The notes below the pieces were generated by a model. That model saw nothing but the letters and a program-made list of their open reading frames with translations. It had not been told where the DNA came from and searched no databases. This document shows, piece by piece, positions 35,025-43,714 of a stretch of 64,000 nucleotides of DNA. The position numbers and the translations under genes are program-made. The stretch is from Streptomyces hawaiiensis. Lineage in GTDB: Bacteria > Actinomycetota > Actinomycetes > Streptomycetales > Streptomycetaceae. Position 1 is the first letter of the stretch, and every line of letters begins with the position of its first letter. Location of the stretch: NCBI RefSeq assembly GCF_004803895.1, contig NZ_CP021978.1, positions 6,014,001 to 6,078,000 on the forward strand, read 5' to 3'.

Positions 35025-36820
35025 CCCAGGGCCTCCTCGGGCTCCTCGATGTCCCCGGTTTCCCCGGTTTCCCCGGTGTCCCGCGCGACGACGGTCCGGT
35101 AGCCGGGGGTGGTGTCGAGGAGTTCGTGGTGGGTGCCGGTGGCGACGACTTTGCCGTCCTTCAGGAAGTGGACGGTGTCCGTGTGGTCGAGGACCAGCGG
35201 GGAGGTGGTGGTGACGACCGTGGTGCGGCCCTGACGTGCCGTGCCGAGCCGGGCCGCGACGGTGGCTTCCGTGTGGGCGTCCAGGGCCGAGGTGGGCTCG
35301 ATGGCGAGGAGGATCTCCGGGTCGGCGAGAAGGGCCCTTGCCAGGCGGATGCGCTGGCGCTGGCCGCCGGAGAGGTTGCGGGCCTGGGCGCTCATCAAGG
35401 AATTCAGGCCGTCGGGGAGGGCCTGGACGATGTCTTCGGCTGCGGCGGTGTGGAGCGCTGTCCGGGTTGCCGGGTGGGGTGACGTGGCGTCCGCGGGTGC
35501 GTTGTGGCTTGTCGCGCAGTTCCCCGCGCCCCTTCGGGACGTGCCCGGAGCGCCGATCATCTGGTACAGGGTTCCCGCGAACAGGTCCGCCTCGTGGTCC
35601 GCCAGCAGGATGCGGGCCCTGACCTGGTGCAGGGCGATCTCTTCCAGGCGCGTCTCGCCCCACGTCGCGTTCGACGGGGCGTAGCGGGCCAGGCGGTCCG
35701 CCACTGCCGTGGCATCGGCGGGGTGTTCCGCCACCAGGGCCGTCAGGCGGCCCGGCCGGATCCGTACGCCCGACTCGGGGTCGTACAGGACCGCGGGTTC
35801 GGACGGGGCGTCCCGGGTGCCGGTGTCCGCCATCGGCTCCAGGCGCAGGAAGTGGACGACCCGTCGTGCGCACACCAGGCCGCGGCTGATCTGGTAGCCG
35901 CACTCGACCCAGAAGGACACCGGGCCCACCAGGACCGCCACATAGCCGTAGACCGACACCAGCTCGCCCACGGTGATGTGGCCCCGCGCGGCCAGGCGGG
36001 CCGCGAGCCAGGTCACCACGGCCAGAAACAGGGTGGGCAGGCCGATGCCGAGGGCCTGGACCCAGCTGGTCACCGCGCCGACCCGGTAGCCCTGTTCGCG
36101 CAGCCGCTGGGAGTCCCGGCGGAAGGCGTCCGAGACCAGGTCCTTGCCGCCCAGGCCGGCGAGGACCCGCAGGCCGCCGGCGAGGTCGCCGATGCGGGCG
36201 GTCAGCACGCCCTGCCGTTCGCGATACTCCGCCTCCGAACCCTGCAACCGGCCGAGCAGCGGGCCGACCAGCAGGACGATGACCGGGATGCCGAGCAGGA
36301 CGACCGCGGCGATCAGCGGAGAGACCGAGATCAGCAGGGCCGCGACCACCAGATAGGCCACGACCGCGCCGACCCCGGGGCCGACGACCGTCAGGGACTG
36401 GCTGATCGTCTGGACGTCACCCACACCGATCGTGACGACCTCGCCAGCGCCCATCTGCCGCGACAGCGAGGAGCCGAGCCGCACCGCCTGGCCGACGACG
36501 ACCTTCACCGTGCGGAAGTTGGCGTCCATACGGACCCGGGTCATCGTGCGGTGCCGCATGATGCTCAGCCAGGCGTTGAACGCCCCGACCACGAACAGCG
36601 CGCCGCTCCAGAACGCCAGCGCGCCCATGTCGCCGGGCTCCAGGCCGTCGTCGATCGCCCGGGACATCAGGTACGGCGTCGCCGCCAGCAGCACCATCCA
36701 CACGCTGCCGAACATCGCCCCGGCGGCGCACCGCCCGGGCTGCCGGGTGACCAGCCACCACAGGTAGCGGGCGCCGCCGCGCCGGTCGGGTGTGCCGGGG
36801 TCCTCGTACGCGTCGATCAT
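35021..36820 (-). CDS. ABC exporter half-transporter lacking Walker A and B, with repeat-derived insert
   Basis: Half-transporter of 599 aa. The membrane domain is normal (residues about 25-300). In the nucleotide-binding domain the P-loop is lost (ALVAEHPADATAV around 361-373) and Walker B reads ILLAIEPTSALD (503-514), with Ile in place of Asp. The signature LSGGQRQR (483-490) is intact. Residues about 425-455 are an insert encoded largely by a dispersed Streptomyces repeat. Its role is probably to donate the signature motif to the partner's ATP site. Similar non-catalytic subunits exist in actinobacteria as I recall them, so the degeneracy is likely old while the insert is local. Confidence 0.93.
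   Translation of the reverse strand: MIDAYEDPGTPDRRGGARYLWWLVTRQPGRCAAGAMFGSVWMVLLAATPYLMSRAIDDGLEPGDMGALAFWSGALFVVGAFNAWLSIMRHRTMTRVRMDANFRTVKVVVGQAVRLGSSLSRQMGAGEVVTIGVGDVQTISQSLTVVGPGVGAVVAYLVVAALLISVSPLIAAVVLLGIPVIVLLVGPLLGRLQGSEAEYRERQGVLTARIGDLAGGLRVLAGLGGKDLVSDAFRRDSQRLREQGYRVGAVTSWVQALGIGLPTLFLAVVTWLAARLAARGHITVGELVSVYGYVAVLVGPVSFWVECGYQISRGLVCARRVVHFLRLEPMADTGTRDAPSEPAVLYDPESGVRIRPGRLTALVAEHPADATAVADRLARYAPSNATWGETRLEEIALHQVRARILLADHEADLFAGTLYQMIGAPGTSRRGAGNCATSHNAPADATSPHPATRTALHTAAAEDIVQALPDGLNSLMSAQARNLSGGQRQRIRLARALLADPEILLAIEPTSALDAHTEATVAARLGTARQGRTTVVTTTSPLVLDHTDTVHFLKDGKVVATGTHHELLDTTPGYRTVVARDTGETGETGDIEEPEEALG
35491..35539. repeat. Dispersed Streptomyces repeat (copy 2) inside an ABC transporter coding sequence
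   Basis: CCGCGGGTGCGTTGTGGCTT followed by GTCGCGCAGTTCCCCGCGCC and CCTTCGGG matches from memory the common form of the Streptomyces intergenic repeat. It lies in frame within the nucleotide-binding domain of the gene at 35021-36820 and shares CCCCGCGCCCCT with copy 1 at 28471. Confidence 0.65.
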
Positions 36821-36845
36821 CCGCCCGCCCTCTGCCGCCGCCGTC

Positions 36846-38708
36846 CTACGCCAGACTGTCCCGCCAGGCCCGGTGCAGATCCGCGAACCTGCCCGTGCCT
36901 TCGATGAGTTCGGCCGGTTCGCCGTCCTCCACGATCCGGCCGTGCTCCATCACCAGGACCCGGTCCGCGATCTCGACGGTCGACAGCCGGTGCGCGATGA
37001 CCACGGCCGTACGGCCCTTCAGCACGGTCGTCATGGCCCGCTGCACCGCACGCTCCCCGGGGATGTCCAGCGAGCTGGTCGCCTCGTCGAGGATCAGCAC
37101 GGCCGGGTCGGCCAGCAAGGCCCGGGCGAACGCCACCAGTTGCCGCTGCCCGGCGGAGATGCGGCCGCCCCGTTTGCGTACGTCGGTGTCGTAGCCGTCG
37201 GGCAGGGCGCTGATGAAGTCGTGCGCGCCGATCTCCTTCGCCGCCTGCTCGATCTCCTCTCGGGTGGCGTCCGGGCGGCCGATCGCGATGTTGTCGGCGA
37301 CCGTGCCGGAGAACAGGAACGCCTCCTGCGTCACCATGACCACCCCGCGGCGCAGCTCGGGCACGGCCAGGTCGCGCAGGTCGACGCCGTCCAGCAGCAC
37401 CCGGCCGTCGGAGGGGTCGTAGAACCGGGCCAGCAGCTTGGCCAGCGTCGACTTGCCGGCGCCTGTGGAGCCCACGACCGCGACTGTCTGCCCGGCCGGG
37501 AGGGTGAGGTCGAACGTGGGCAGGACCTCGCCGCCGGTGCGGTAGGCGAAGCGGACGCCGTCGAAGACCACTTCGCGGCCGGGGTGTTCGCTCTCGAGCG
37601 GCGGGAGCTGCCGGGGAGCGGCCGGCTCGGGGACCGACGGGGTCTGGGCGAGCAGGCCGGCGATCTTCTCCAGGGAGGCCGCCGCCGACTGGTAGGAGTT
37701 CAGGAACATCCCGAGCCGGTCGATCGGGTCGTACAGCCGCCGCAGGTACAGCACGGCCGCCGCCAGCACACCGAGGGCCAGTGTGCCGTCCGCGACCCGG
37801 TGGGCGCCCCACAGCACGATCGCCGCGACCGCCATGTTGGCGACCAGCCGCGAGCCGGTGACGTAGCGGGCCATTTCCAGCAGCGCGTCGCCGTTGACGC
37901 GTTCGTGCCGCCGGTTGAGCACGCCGAAGTCCGCGTCGTTGGCGGCCTCGCGGCGGAAGGCGCGCACGGGCCGGATGCCGTTCATCGTCTCGACGAACTT
38001 GACGATGACGGCCGCGATCGCGGTCGACCGTGCCCGGTACACCCGGCCGGCCCGCCGCTGGTACCACCGCACGAGGGCGTAGAGCGGCACCAGGGACGCC
38101 ACCGCCACGCCCCCGAGGCCCAGGTCGAGCCAGAGCAGCATCGCCGAGATGTAGACGAAGGAGAGGATGACCGTCACGAGTTCCTGGAGGCCCTCGTCCA
38201 GCAGTTCGCGCAGCGACTCCACGTCGGCCGTGGAGCGGGAGATGAGCCGGCCCGAGGTGTAGCGCTCGTGGAAGTCGACGCTCAGCGCCTGCGCGTGGCG
38301 AAAGATCCGGCCGCGCAGATCGAGCAGCACGTCCTGGCTGACCCGGGCCGCGGCACCGACGAAGGCGAACTGCAGCCCGCCCGCGGCCAGCGCGCACGCC
38401 AGGTAGCCGGCACCCACCGCGATCAGCGGCCCGTGGTCCTGCGAGCGGAACGCCGGTACGGCACGGTCGATGGCGTACGCCACGAGCAGCGGGCCCGCCT
38501 GCACGACCGCCTGCTGGAGCAGCAGCAGAATCGTCGTGACCGCGACCCGGGCCTTCAGGGGCGCGAGCAGGGAGCGCAGCAGGGCTCCGGTGGCACCCGG
38601 CGGCGTGGGCAGGACGTCCCGGTCGAAGGGGTCGCCGGTGGCGGCGGGCAGGTCGCCGGGTCGCCCGTCGGGTTTGTTGCCGGCCGGTGCGCTGGTGGCC
38701 GCCGTCAT
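36846..38708 (-). CDS. ABC exporter half-transporter (canonical ATP site)
   Basis: Half-transporter of 620 aa with six transmembrane helices (about 50-350). Walker A GSTGAGKST (413-421), Q-loop VTQEAF, signature ISAGQRQ (517-523) and Walker B LILDEATSSLD are all usable. A Pro/Asp-rich N-terminal stretch of about 35 residues precedes the first helix. ATG 38708 overlaps the stop of the preceding gene by 4 bases (ATGA), so the two products are made in a fixed ratio and probably form a heterodimer. The substrate is unknown. The next pair of ABC genes starts 25 bases downstream, so all four may be one transcript. Confidence 0.94.
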   Translation of the reverse strand: MTAATSAPAGNKPDGRPGDLPAATGDPFDRDVLPTPPGATGALLRSLLAPLKARVAVTTILLLLQQAVVQAGPLLVAYAIDRAVPAFRSQDHGPLIAVGAGYLACALAAGGLQFAFVGAAARVSQDVLLDLRGRIFRHAQALSVDFHERYTSGRLISRSTADVESLRELLDEGLQELVTVILSFVYISAMLLWLDLGLGGVAVASLVPLYALVRWYQRRAGRVYRARSTAIAAVIVKFVETMNGIRPVRAFRREAANDADFGVLNRRHERVNGDALLEMARYVTGSRLVANMAVAAIVLWGAHRVADGTLALGVLAAAVLYLRRLYDPIDRLGMFLNSYQSAAASLEKIAGLLAQTPSVPEPAAPRQLPPLESEHPGREVVFDGVRFAYRTGGEVLPTFDLTLPAGQTVAVVGSTGAGKSTLAKLLARFYDPSDGRVLLDGVDLRDLAVPELRRGVVMVTQEAFLFSGTVADNIAIGRPDATREEIEQAAKEIGAHDFISALPDGYDTDVRKRGGRISAGQRQLVAFARALLADPAVLILDEATSSLDIPGERAVQRAMTTVLKGRTAVVIAHRLSTVEIADRVLVMEHGRIVEDGEPAELIEGTGRFADLHRAWRDSLA

Positions 38709-40489
38709 CGTGCGCCCTCCTCTTCCCCTGACATCAGATGCGCGTACTCGGCGTTCGTCCGCAGCAGTTCGTGGTGGGTGCCGACCGCGGCGATCCGGCC
38801 CCCGGACAGCAGCGCGACGCGGTCGGCGAGCAGCACGGTCGAGGGGCGGTGCGCCACGATCAGGGCGGTGGTGTCCGCGAGGACCTGCCGCAGGGCGGCC
38901 TCCACGGCGGCCTCGGTGTGCACGTCCAGGGCCGACAGCGGGTCGTCCAGGACGAGGAACTCCGGTTGCCCGACGACGGCCCGGGCGAGCGCGAGGCGCT
39001 GGCGCTGACCGCCGGAGAGGCTCAGGCCCTGCTCGCCCACCTGGGTGTCCGTCCCCTGGGGCAGGGCGTGCACGAAGTCGGCCTGGGCGACGGCGAGCGC
39101 ACGCTCCAGGTCGGCCGCGCCGGCGGTGTCCTTCGCCCCCATGAGAACGTTGTCGCCGACCGCGGCCGAGAACAGGGTGGGCTCCTCGAACGCCACGGCG
39201 ACCTTGGCGCGCAGCGCGTCCCTGGACAGGTCCGTGATGTCGACGCCGTCGAGGGTGATGCGGCCCGAGGTCAGCTCGTAGAGGCGGGGGACGAGCGCGG
39301 TGAGGGTGGTCTTGCCGCTGCCGGTGGCGCCGACCAGGGCCATGGACTCGCCCGGGCGGATGTGCAGGTCGATGTGCTGGAGGACGGGCGGGGTGCCGGG
39401 CGGGGCGTCGGGGTAGCGGAACCGGACGTCGTGGAAGCGGAGCCCTCTGTCTCCCGGCTGCTTCGCACCGGCACGCGCGCCTGAGGGGGAAGCTCCCTCC
39501 ACCTCCTCGTCCATCACCTCGAAGTACCGCTCCGTCGCCGTCGCCGCCTCCTGGCTCATCGCCAGCAGGAACCCGATCGACTCCACCGGCCACCGCAGCG
39601 CCAGCGCCGTCGACAGGAACGCCACCAGCGTCCCCGCCGACAGGACACCGTCGGCCACCTGGACGACCCCCACCACCAGCGCCGCCCCGATCGCCACCTC
39701 CGGCAGCGTCACGATGACGCCCCAGATCGTGGCCAGCAGCCGCGCCTTGCGCAGTTCCGTGCCGCGCAGCGTCCTCGACAGGTCGCGGAACGTCCGTGCC
39801 TGGCTCCGGTGGTGGCCGAAGCCCTTGATGATGCGGATGCCCAGCACGCTCTCCTCGACGACCGTCGTCAGGTCGCCGACCTGGTCCTGGGCGCGCCGGG
39901 CCAGCAGCGCGTAACGCTTCTCGAAGATCACGCAGGTGACCAGGACGGGCACGGCGGGCCCGAGGATGACCAGCCCCAGCGTCCAGTCCTGAAGCAGCAT
40001 GATGATCACGCCGACGAGGATCGTCACCCCGTTGACCAGGAGGAACGTCAGCGGGAAGGCGAGGAACATGCGCAGCAGCATCAGGTCCGTCATCCCCCGG
40101 GACAGCAGCTGCCCCGAGGCCCACCGGTCGTGGAAGGCCACCGGCAGCCGCTGGAGGTGGCGGTACAGAGCCGCCCGCATCGACGCCTCGACGTGCGAGA
40201 GCGGCCGGGCCACCAGCCACCGCCGCAGGCCGAAGAGCAGGGCCTCCGTGAAACCGAGCAGCAGCAGGCACAGCGCGCCGAGCCACACCCCCGCCGGGTC
40301 CCGGCCGGCGATCGGCCCGTCCACCATCCACTTCAGGACGAGCGGGATCACCAGGCCCACGCAGGAGGCGAGTATCGCGACGAACGCGGCGCTGAACAGC
40401 CGCGCCCGCACGGGCCGCACGTACGGCCACAGGCGCAGCAGCGTACGGACGGCGGAACGGTCCTGGGCGGGGGCGGGTGTCGTGGCCAT
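38705..40489 (-). CDS. ABC exporter half-transporter (partly degenerate ATP site)
   Basis: Half-transporter of 594 aa. Walker A GATGSGKTT (387-395) and signature LSGGQRQR (491-498) are intact. The Q-loop glutamine is replaced (AVAFEEPTLF) and the catalytic Glu after Walker B is Asp (FLVLDDPLSALD). Both changes are typical of the weak site in heterodimeric exporters, and the partner is the coupled downstream gene. It is first in a run of four same-strand ABC genes and divergent from the DrrA-like gene, with a repeat-rich regulatory region between. Confidence 0.94.
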   Translation of the reverse strand: MATTPAPAQDRSAVRTLLRLWPYVRPVRARLFSAAFVAILASCVGLVIPLVLKWMVDGPIAGRDPAGVWLGALCLLLLGFTEALLFGLRRWLVARPLSHVEASMRAALYRHLQRLPVAFHDRWASGQLLSRGMTDLMLLRMFLAFPLTFLLVNGVTILVGVIIMLLQDWTLGLVILGPAVPVLVTCVIFEKRYALLARRAQDQVGDLTTVVEESVLGIRIIKGFGHHRSQARTFRDLSRTLRGTELRKARLLATIWGVIVTLPEVAIGAALVVGVVQVADGVLSAGTLVAFLSTALALRWPVESIGFLLAMSQEAATATERYFEVMDEEVEGASPSGARAGAKQPGDRGLRFHDVRFRYPDAPPGTPPVLQHIDLHIRPGESMALVGATGSGKTTLTALVPRLYELTSGRITLDGVDITDLSRDALRAKVAVAFEEPTLFSAAVGDNVLMGAKDTAGAADLERALAVAQADFVHALPQGTDTQVGEQGLSLSGGQRQRLALARAVVGQPEFLVLDDPLSALDVHTEAAVEAALRQVLADTTALIVAHRPSTVLLADRVALLSGGRIAAVGTHHELLRTNAEYAHLMSGEEEGAR

Positions 40490-40586
40490 CAGCAGCGAGC
40501 CTACGGATCGCCACTGACACTGCCCACCGAGTTTCCGCCGGACCGGAATCGGTCCTTGGTCCTACGACCTGGGCGTTCGACGGGCC

Positions 40587-40680
40587 GTACGGCGCACCGG
40601 CCGGGTCGTACGGCGCCACCGGCCGCGCTGTACGGCGCCACCGGCAGGTCGTACGGCGTCACCGGCCGGGTCGTACCGCC
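40587..40680. repeat. Five tandem repeats of 21-22 bp in a divergent promoter region
   Basis: Units of the form GTACGGCGCCACCGGCCGGG start at 40587, 40608, 40630, 40651 and 40673 with alternating 21 and 22-base spacing, about two helical turns. They lie between the ABC exporter genes and the DrrA-like gene. Confidence 0.85.
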
Positions 40681-40681
40681 G

Positions 40682-40701
40682 CATCAGCCGATCGGCTGAT
40701 G
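40682..40701. promoter_or_regulatory. Perfect 20-bp palindrome upstream of the DrrA-like gene
   Basis: CATCAGCCGATCGGCTGATG is a perfect inverted repeat without spacer, 57 bases before the drrA-like ATG and directly after the 21-22 bp repeats. It is a good operator candidate; the regulator is unknown. Confidence 0.7.
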
Positions 40702-40758
40702 TCCGTTCGAGCGTGACGGCCGATGTGGCGGGCCCCGCCCCGCCGGGATCCTCCTCGT

Positions 40759-41670
40759 ATGCCGACCGCACCTGTCATCGAAGTCACCGAGCTGCGCAAG
40801 AGTTACGCCGGCCGTCTCGCCGTCGACGGTGTCTCCTTCGCCGTGGAGGAGGGCGAGATCTTCGGGATCCTCGGCCCGAACGGCGCCGGGAAGACCACCA
40901 CCGTCGAATGTGTCGAGGGGCTGCGCGTGCCCGACTCCGGCCGCGTCCGCGTGACCGGCCTCGACCCCGTCGCCGACCACGAACGGGTCGCACTGGTCCT
41001 GGGCGCCCAGCTCCAGGAGAGCACGCTCCAGCCGAAACTCACCGTCCGCGAGGCACTGGAGCTGTACAGCACGTTCTATCCCTGCCCCGCCGACTGGCGC
41101 CCCCTGGCCGAACGCCTCGGGCTGGAGGAGAAGCTGTCCACCCGGTTCGCCAAGCTCTCCGGCGGTCAGAAGCAGCGCCTGTTCATCGCGCTCGCCCTGA
41201 TCGGCGACCCCCGGGTCGTGGTCCTCGACGAGCTCACCACCGGCCTCGATCCGCGGGCCCGCCGGGACACCTGGCAGCTCATCGAGGACGTCCGCGCCCG
41301 GGGTGTCACCGTGCTGCTCGTCACCCACTTCATGGAGGAGGCGCAGCGGTTGTGCGACCGGATCGCGGTGATCGACCGGGGCCGGGTGGCCGCCCTGGAC
41401 ACCCCGGCCGGGCTGATCCGCCGCTCCGCGGGCGCCACCGTCATCAGCTTCACCCCGTCCGAACCGCTGGACGACCGCGCGCTGAACGACCTCCCCGCCC
41501 TGGTGGCGATGGAGAACAAGGACGGCCGGATCACGCTGTCCGGCACGGACGACACGGTCAACGCCGTGCTCTCCCTGCTCGCCCGCCACCACATCACCGC
41601 CCACCAGCTCCGCGTCACCGACGCCACGCTGGACGACGCGTTCCTGGACCTGACGGAGGCCTCCGCATGA
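40759..41670 (+). CDS. ABC transporter ATP-binding protein, DrrA-like
   Basis: Cytoplasmic ATPase of 303 aa for drug or lipid export. Walker A GPNGAGKTT, Q-loop AQLQESTL, signature LSGGQKQR, Walker B VVVLDELTTGLDP (Leu in place of the usual Pro after Glu) and the switch His in LLVTHFMEEA are present. The C-terminal extension (residues about 225-303) is the regulatory part seen in DrrA-type proteins. ATG 40759 is chosen from homology; the ribosome site is weak. Its stop overlaps the start of the permease gene (ATGA), and the two-component genes follow directly. Confidence 0.93.
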   Translation: MPTAPVIEVTELRKSYAGRLAVDGVSFAVEEGEIFGILGPNGAGKTTTVECVEGLRVPDSGRVRVTGLDPVADHERVALVLGAQLQESTLQPKLTVREALELYSTFYPCPADWRPLAERLGLEEKLSTRFAKLSGGQKQRLFIALALIGDPRVVVLDELTTGLDPRARRDTWQLIEDVRARGVTVLLVTHFMEEAQRLCDRIAVIDRGRVAALDTPAGLIRRSAGATVISFTPSEPLDDRALNDLPALVAMENKDGRITLSGTDDTVNAVLSLLARHHITAHQLRVTDATLDDAFLDLTEASA

Positions 41671-42416
41671 GCACCGCCCTGATCAACCCGGCTGTGCTGC
41701 GCAGCGAGTTCCGGCTCTTCCGCCGCGAGCCGGGCAGTCTCTTCTGGATCCTGCTCTTCCCCAGCCTGCTCCTGGGCATCCTCGGCTCCGTGCCGTCGTT
41801 CCGCGAGGCGCAGGACGGGCTCGGCGGGTTGCGGACCGTCGACGTCTACGTGCCCGTGAGCGTCCTGATCGCCCTGGTCATGGCCGGGGTGCAGGCGATG
41901 CCGCCGACCATCACCGGCTACCGCGAGAACGGAATCCTGCGCCGGCTGTCCACCACCCCGGTCCGGCCGGTGTCCCTGTTGGCCGCCCAGATGCTGGTGA
42001 ACGGCCTGGCGGCGCTGACCTCAGCGCTCCTGACGCTCACGGTGGGACGGCTCGCCTTCGATGTACGGCTGCCCGAGCAGCCGGCCGGGTACCTGCTCGC
42101 GCTGCTCCTCGCCGTGCTCGCCGCGCTCTCCCTCGGAGCGGTGGTCTCGGCCCGGGCCCGGACGACGAAGATCGCGACGGCGATCGGGACCGCGGTCTTC
42201 TTCCCCATGATGTTCTGCGCAGGGGTGTGGGTGCCGGTGCAGGCCATGCCGGACGTGCTGGCCCGCATCGTCGAGTGCACCCCGTTCGGCGCCGCCGCGC
42301 GGGCGCTGGACGAGGCGGCCGCGGGCGGCTGGCCGGGGTGGGGGCACCTGTCCGTACTCGCGGCGTGGACGGCGGTGCTCTCGGTGTCCGCCGCCCGCTG
42401 GTTCCGGTGGGAATGA
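41667..42416 (+). CDS. ABC-2 type permease, DrrB-like
   Basis: Integral membrane partner of the preceding ATPase (249 aa) with about six hydrophobic helices. Typical ABC-2 features are the N-terminal RREPGSLFWILLFPSLLLG, ENGILRRLSTTPVRP before helix 3, and PMMFCAGVWVPVQAMPD near the last helices. GGAGG lies upstream of ATG 41667, and the start overlaps the ATPase stop by 4 bases. Its own stop is overlapped by candidate starts of the sensor kinase. It probably exports an antimicrobial or signal sensed by the adjacent two-component system. Confidence 0.92.
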   Translation: MSTALINPAVLRSEFRLFRREPGSLFWILLFPSLLLGILGSVPSFREAQDGLGGLRTVDVYVPVSVLIALVMAGVQAMPPTITGYRENGILRRLSTTPVRPVSLLAAQMLVNGLAALTSALLTLTVGRLAFDVRLPEQPAGYLLALLLAVLAALSLGAVVSARARTTKIATAIGTAVFFPMMFCAGVWVPVQAMPDVLARIVECTPFGAAARALDEAAAGGWPGWGHLSVLAAWTAVLSVSAARWFRWE

Positions 42417-42442
42417 CCGGAGCCGGGGGAGGGAGCGGGGCC

Positions 42443-43714
42443 GTGGCCGAGACTGGTGGCATGACGGACCTGGCGGGTGTCGAGCAGCGGTGGGCCGCGT
42501 ACTTCCGCTGGGGACCGTACGGGATGCTCGCGGCCGGCGCGCTGCTCTCGCTGGCGACGGTGGACGTGGTCGGCATGAGCGCGGCGGAGCGGTACACGGC
42601 GCTCGCCCTGACCGGCGCCGCGGTGGTCCTGCAGCTGGCGTGGGGGCGGTGGTCCCGCGAGCGGCCCCTGGCCCCGTCGGCGCCGGGCGCCTGCTACTAC
42701 TTCGTGCGCTGGGCGCTCGGCTTCGCCCTCAGCTGGTGCAACCCCTTCTTCGCCTTCTACGCCGCCGCCGGTTTCGTCGGCCCCGAGCGGCTGCTGCGGG
42801 GGCGCGCCCTCCAACTCGGGCTGCTGGGCACCGCGGTGACGATCGCGGGCTCCCAGTCCGGCGGCATGCCCCCGCGCGGGCCGCTGGCCTGGGCGGTGTT
42901 CGGCGGGCTGCTCGGCATCCACATCGCACTCATCGTCGTGTTCGGCCGGCTGGCCGCGCGCGAGGAGGAACGCACCCGCATCCAGACCGGCACCATCAGC
43001 GAACTGGAGCGCACCAACGCGGCGTTGCAGCAGGCCCTCGACGAGAACGCGGCCCTGCACGCCCAGCTCCTGGTACAGGCGAGGGAGGCCGGGGTCGCCG
43101 ACGAGCGCCGCCGGCTGGCCGCCGAGATCCACGACACCATCGCCCAGGGGCTGGCCGGCATCATCGCCCAGCTCCAGGTCGTGGCGAACACCCCCGACCC
43201 GGACCTGGCCCGGCAGCACGCGGCCCGGGCGACGGACCTGGCCCGCCACAGCCTCGGCGAGGCCCGCCGCTCCGTGCACAACCTCGCCCCCGTCGCCCTC
43301 GCGCACGGCGGCCTGCCCGAGGCCCTGGAGAAGACCGCGTCGCAATGGTCCGAACGCACCGGCGTGCACGTGCGGTTCACCGTCACGGGCACGGTCGAGC
43401 AGCTCCACGACGAGGTCGCGGCCACCCTGCTGCGCATCGCCCAGGAGGCCCTGTCCAACACCGCACGGCACGCGCACGCCACCCGCGTCGGCGTCACCCT
43501 GTCCTTCATGGGCGACGAGGTCACCCTGGACATCCGTGACGACGGCCGCGGCTTCGACCGGACCGCCGTACGGGAACGCACCAGCACCGGCGGTTTCGGC
43601 CTGCCCGGCATGCGCGCCCGCGCCGAACGCATCGCCGGCTCCCTCACCGTCGAGTCCGAACCGGGCCACGGTACGGCGGTGTCGGCTCGCGTACCGTTGG
43701 TCCGCCATGACTGA
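42443..43714 (+). CDS. Sensor histidine kinase, NarX/DesK-like (HisKA_3)
   Basis: Membrane kinase of about 423 aa. Four to five hydrophobic helices occupy residues about 20-160, followed by a short coiled coil (ISELERTNAALQQALDENAA). The dimerisation domain has phospho-acceptor His in AAEIHDTIAQGLAGI. The ATPase domain has AQEALSNTARHAHA, DDGRGFD and GFGLPGMRARAE. GTG 42443 follows AGGGAG by 7 bases; ATG 42413 (overlapping the permease stop) and ATG 42461 are alternatives. It is coupled with the exporter genes before it and the response regulator after it. Confidence 0.9.
   Translation: MAETGGMTDLAGVEQRWAAYFRWGPYGMLAAGALLSLATVDVVGMSAAERYTALALTGAAVVLQLAWGRWSRERPLAPSAPGACYYFVRWALGFALSWCNPFFAFYAAAGFVGPERLLRGRALQLGLLGTAVTIAGSQSGGMPPRGPLAWAVFGGLLGIHIALIVVFGRLAAREEERTRIQTGTISELERTNAALQQALDENAALHAQLLVQAREAGVADERRRLAAEIHDTIAQGLAGIIAQLQVVANTPDPDLARQHAARATDLARHSLGEARRSVHNLAPVALAHGGLPEALEKTASQWSERTGVHVRFTVTGTVEQLHDEVAATLLRIAQEALSNTARHAHATRVGVTLSFMGDEVTLDIRDDGRGFDRTAVRERTSTGGFGLPGMRARAERIAGSLTVESEPGHGTAVSARVPLVRHD

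Noticed and set aside
36846..40619. Single 1,257-codon minus frame spanning two ABC genes
   Set aside because: The upstream part is an out-of-phase shadow of the 38705-40489 gene; the real gene starts at ATG 38708 with an ATGA overlap.
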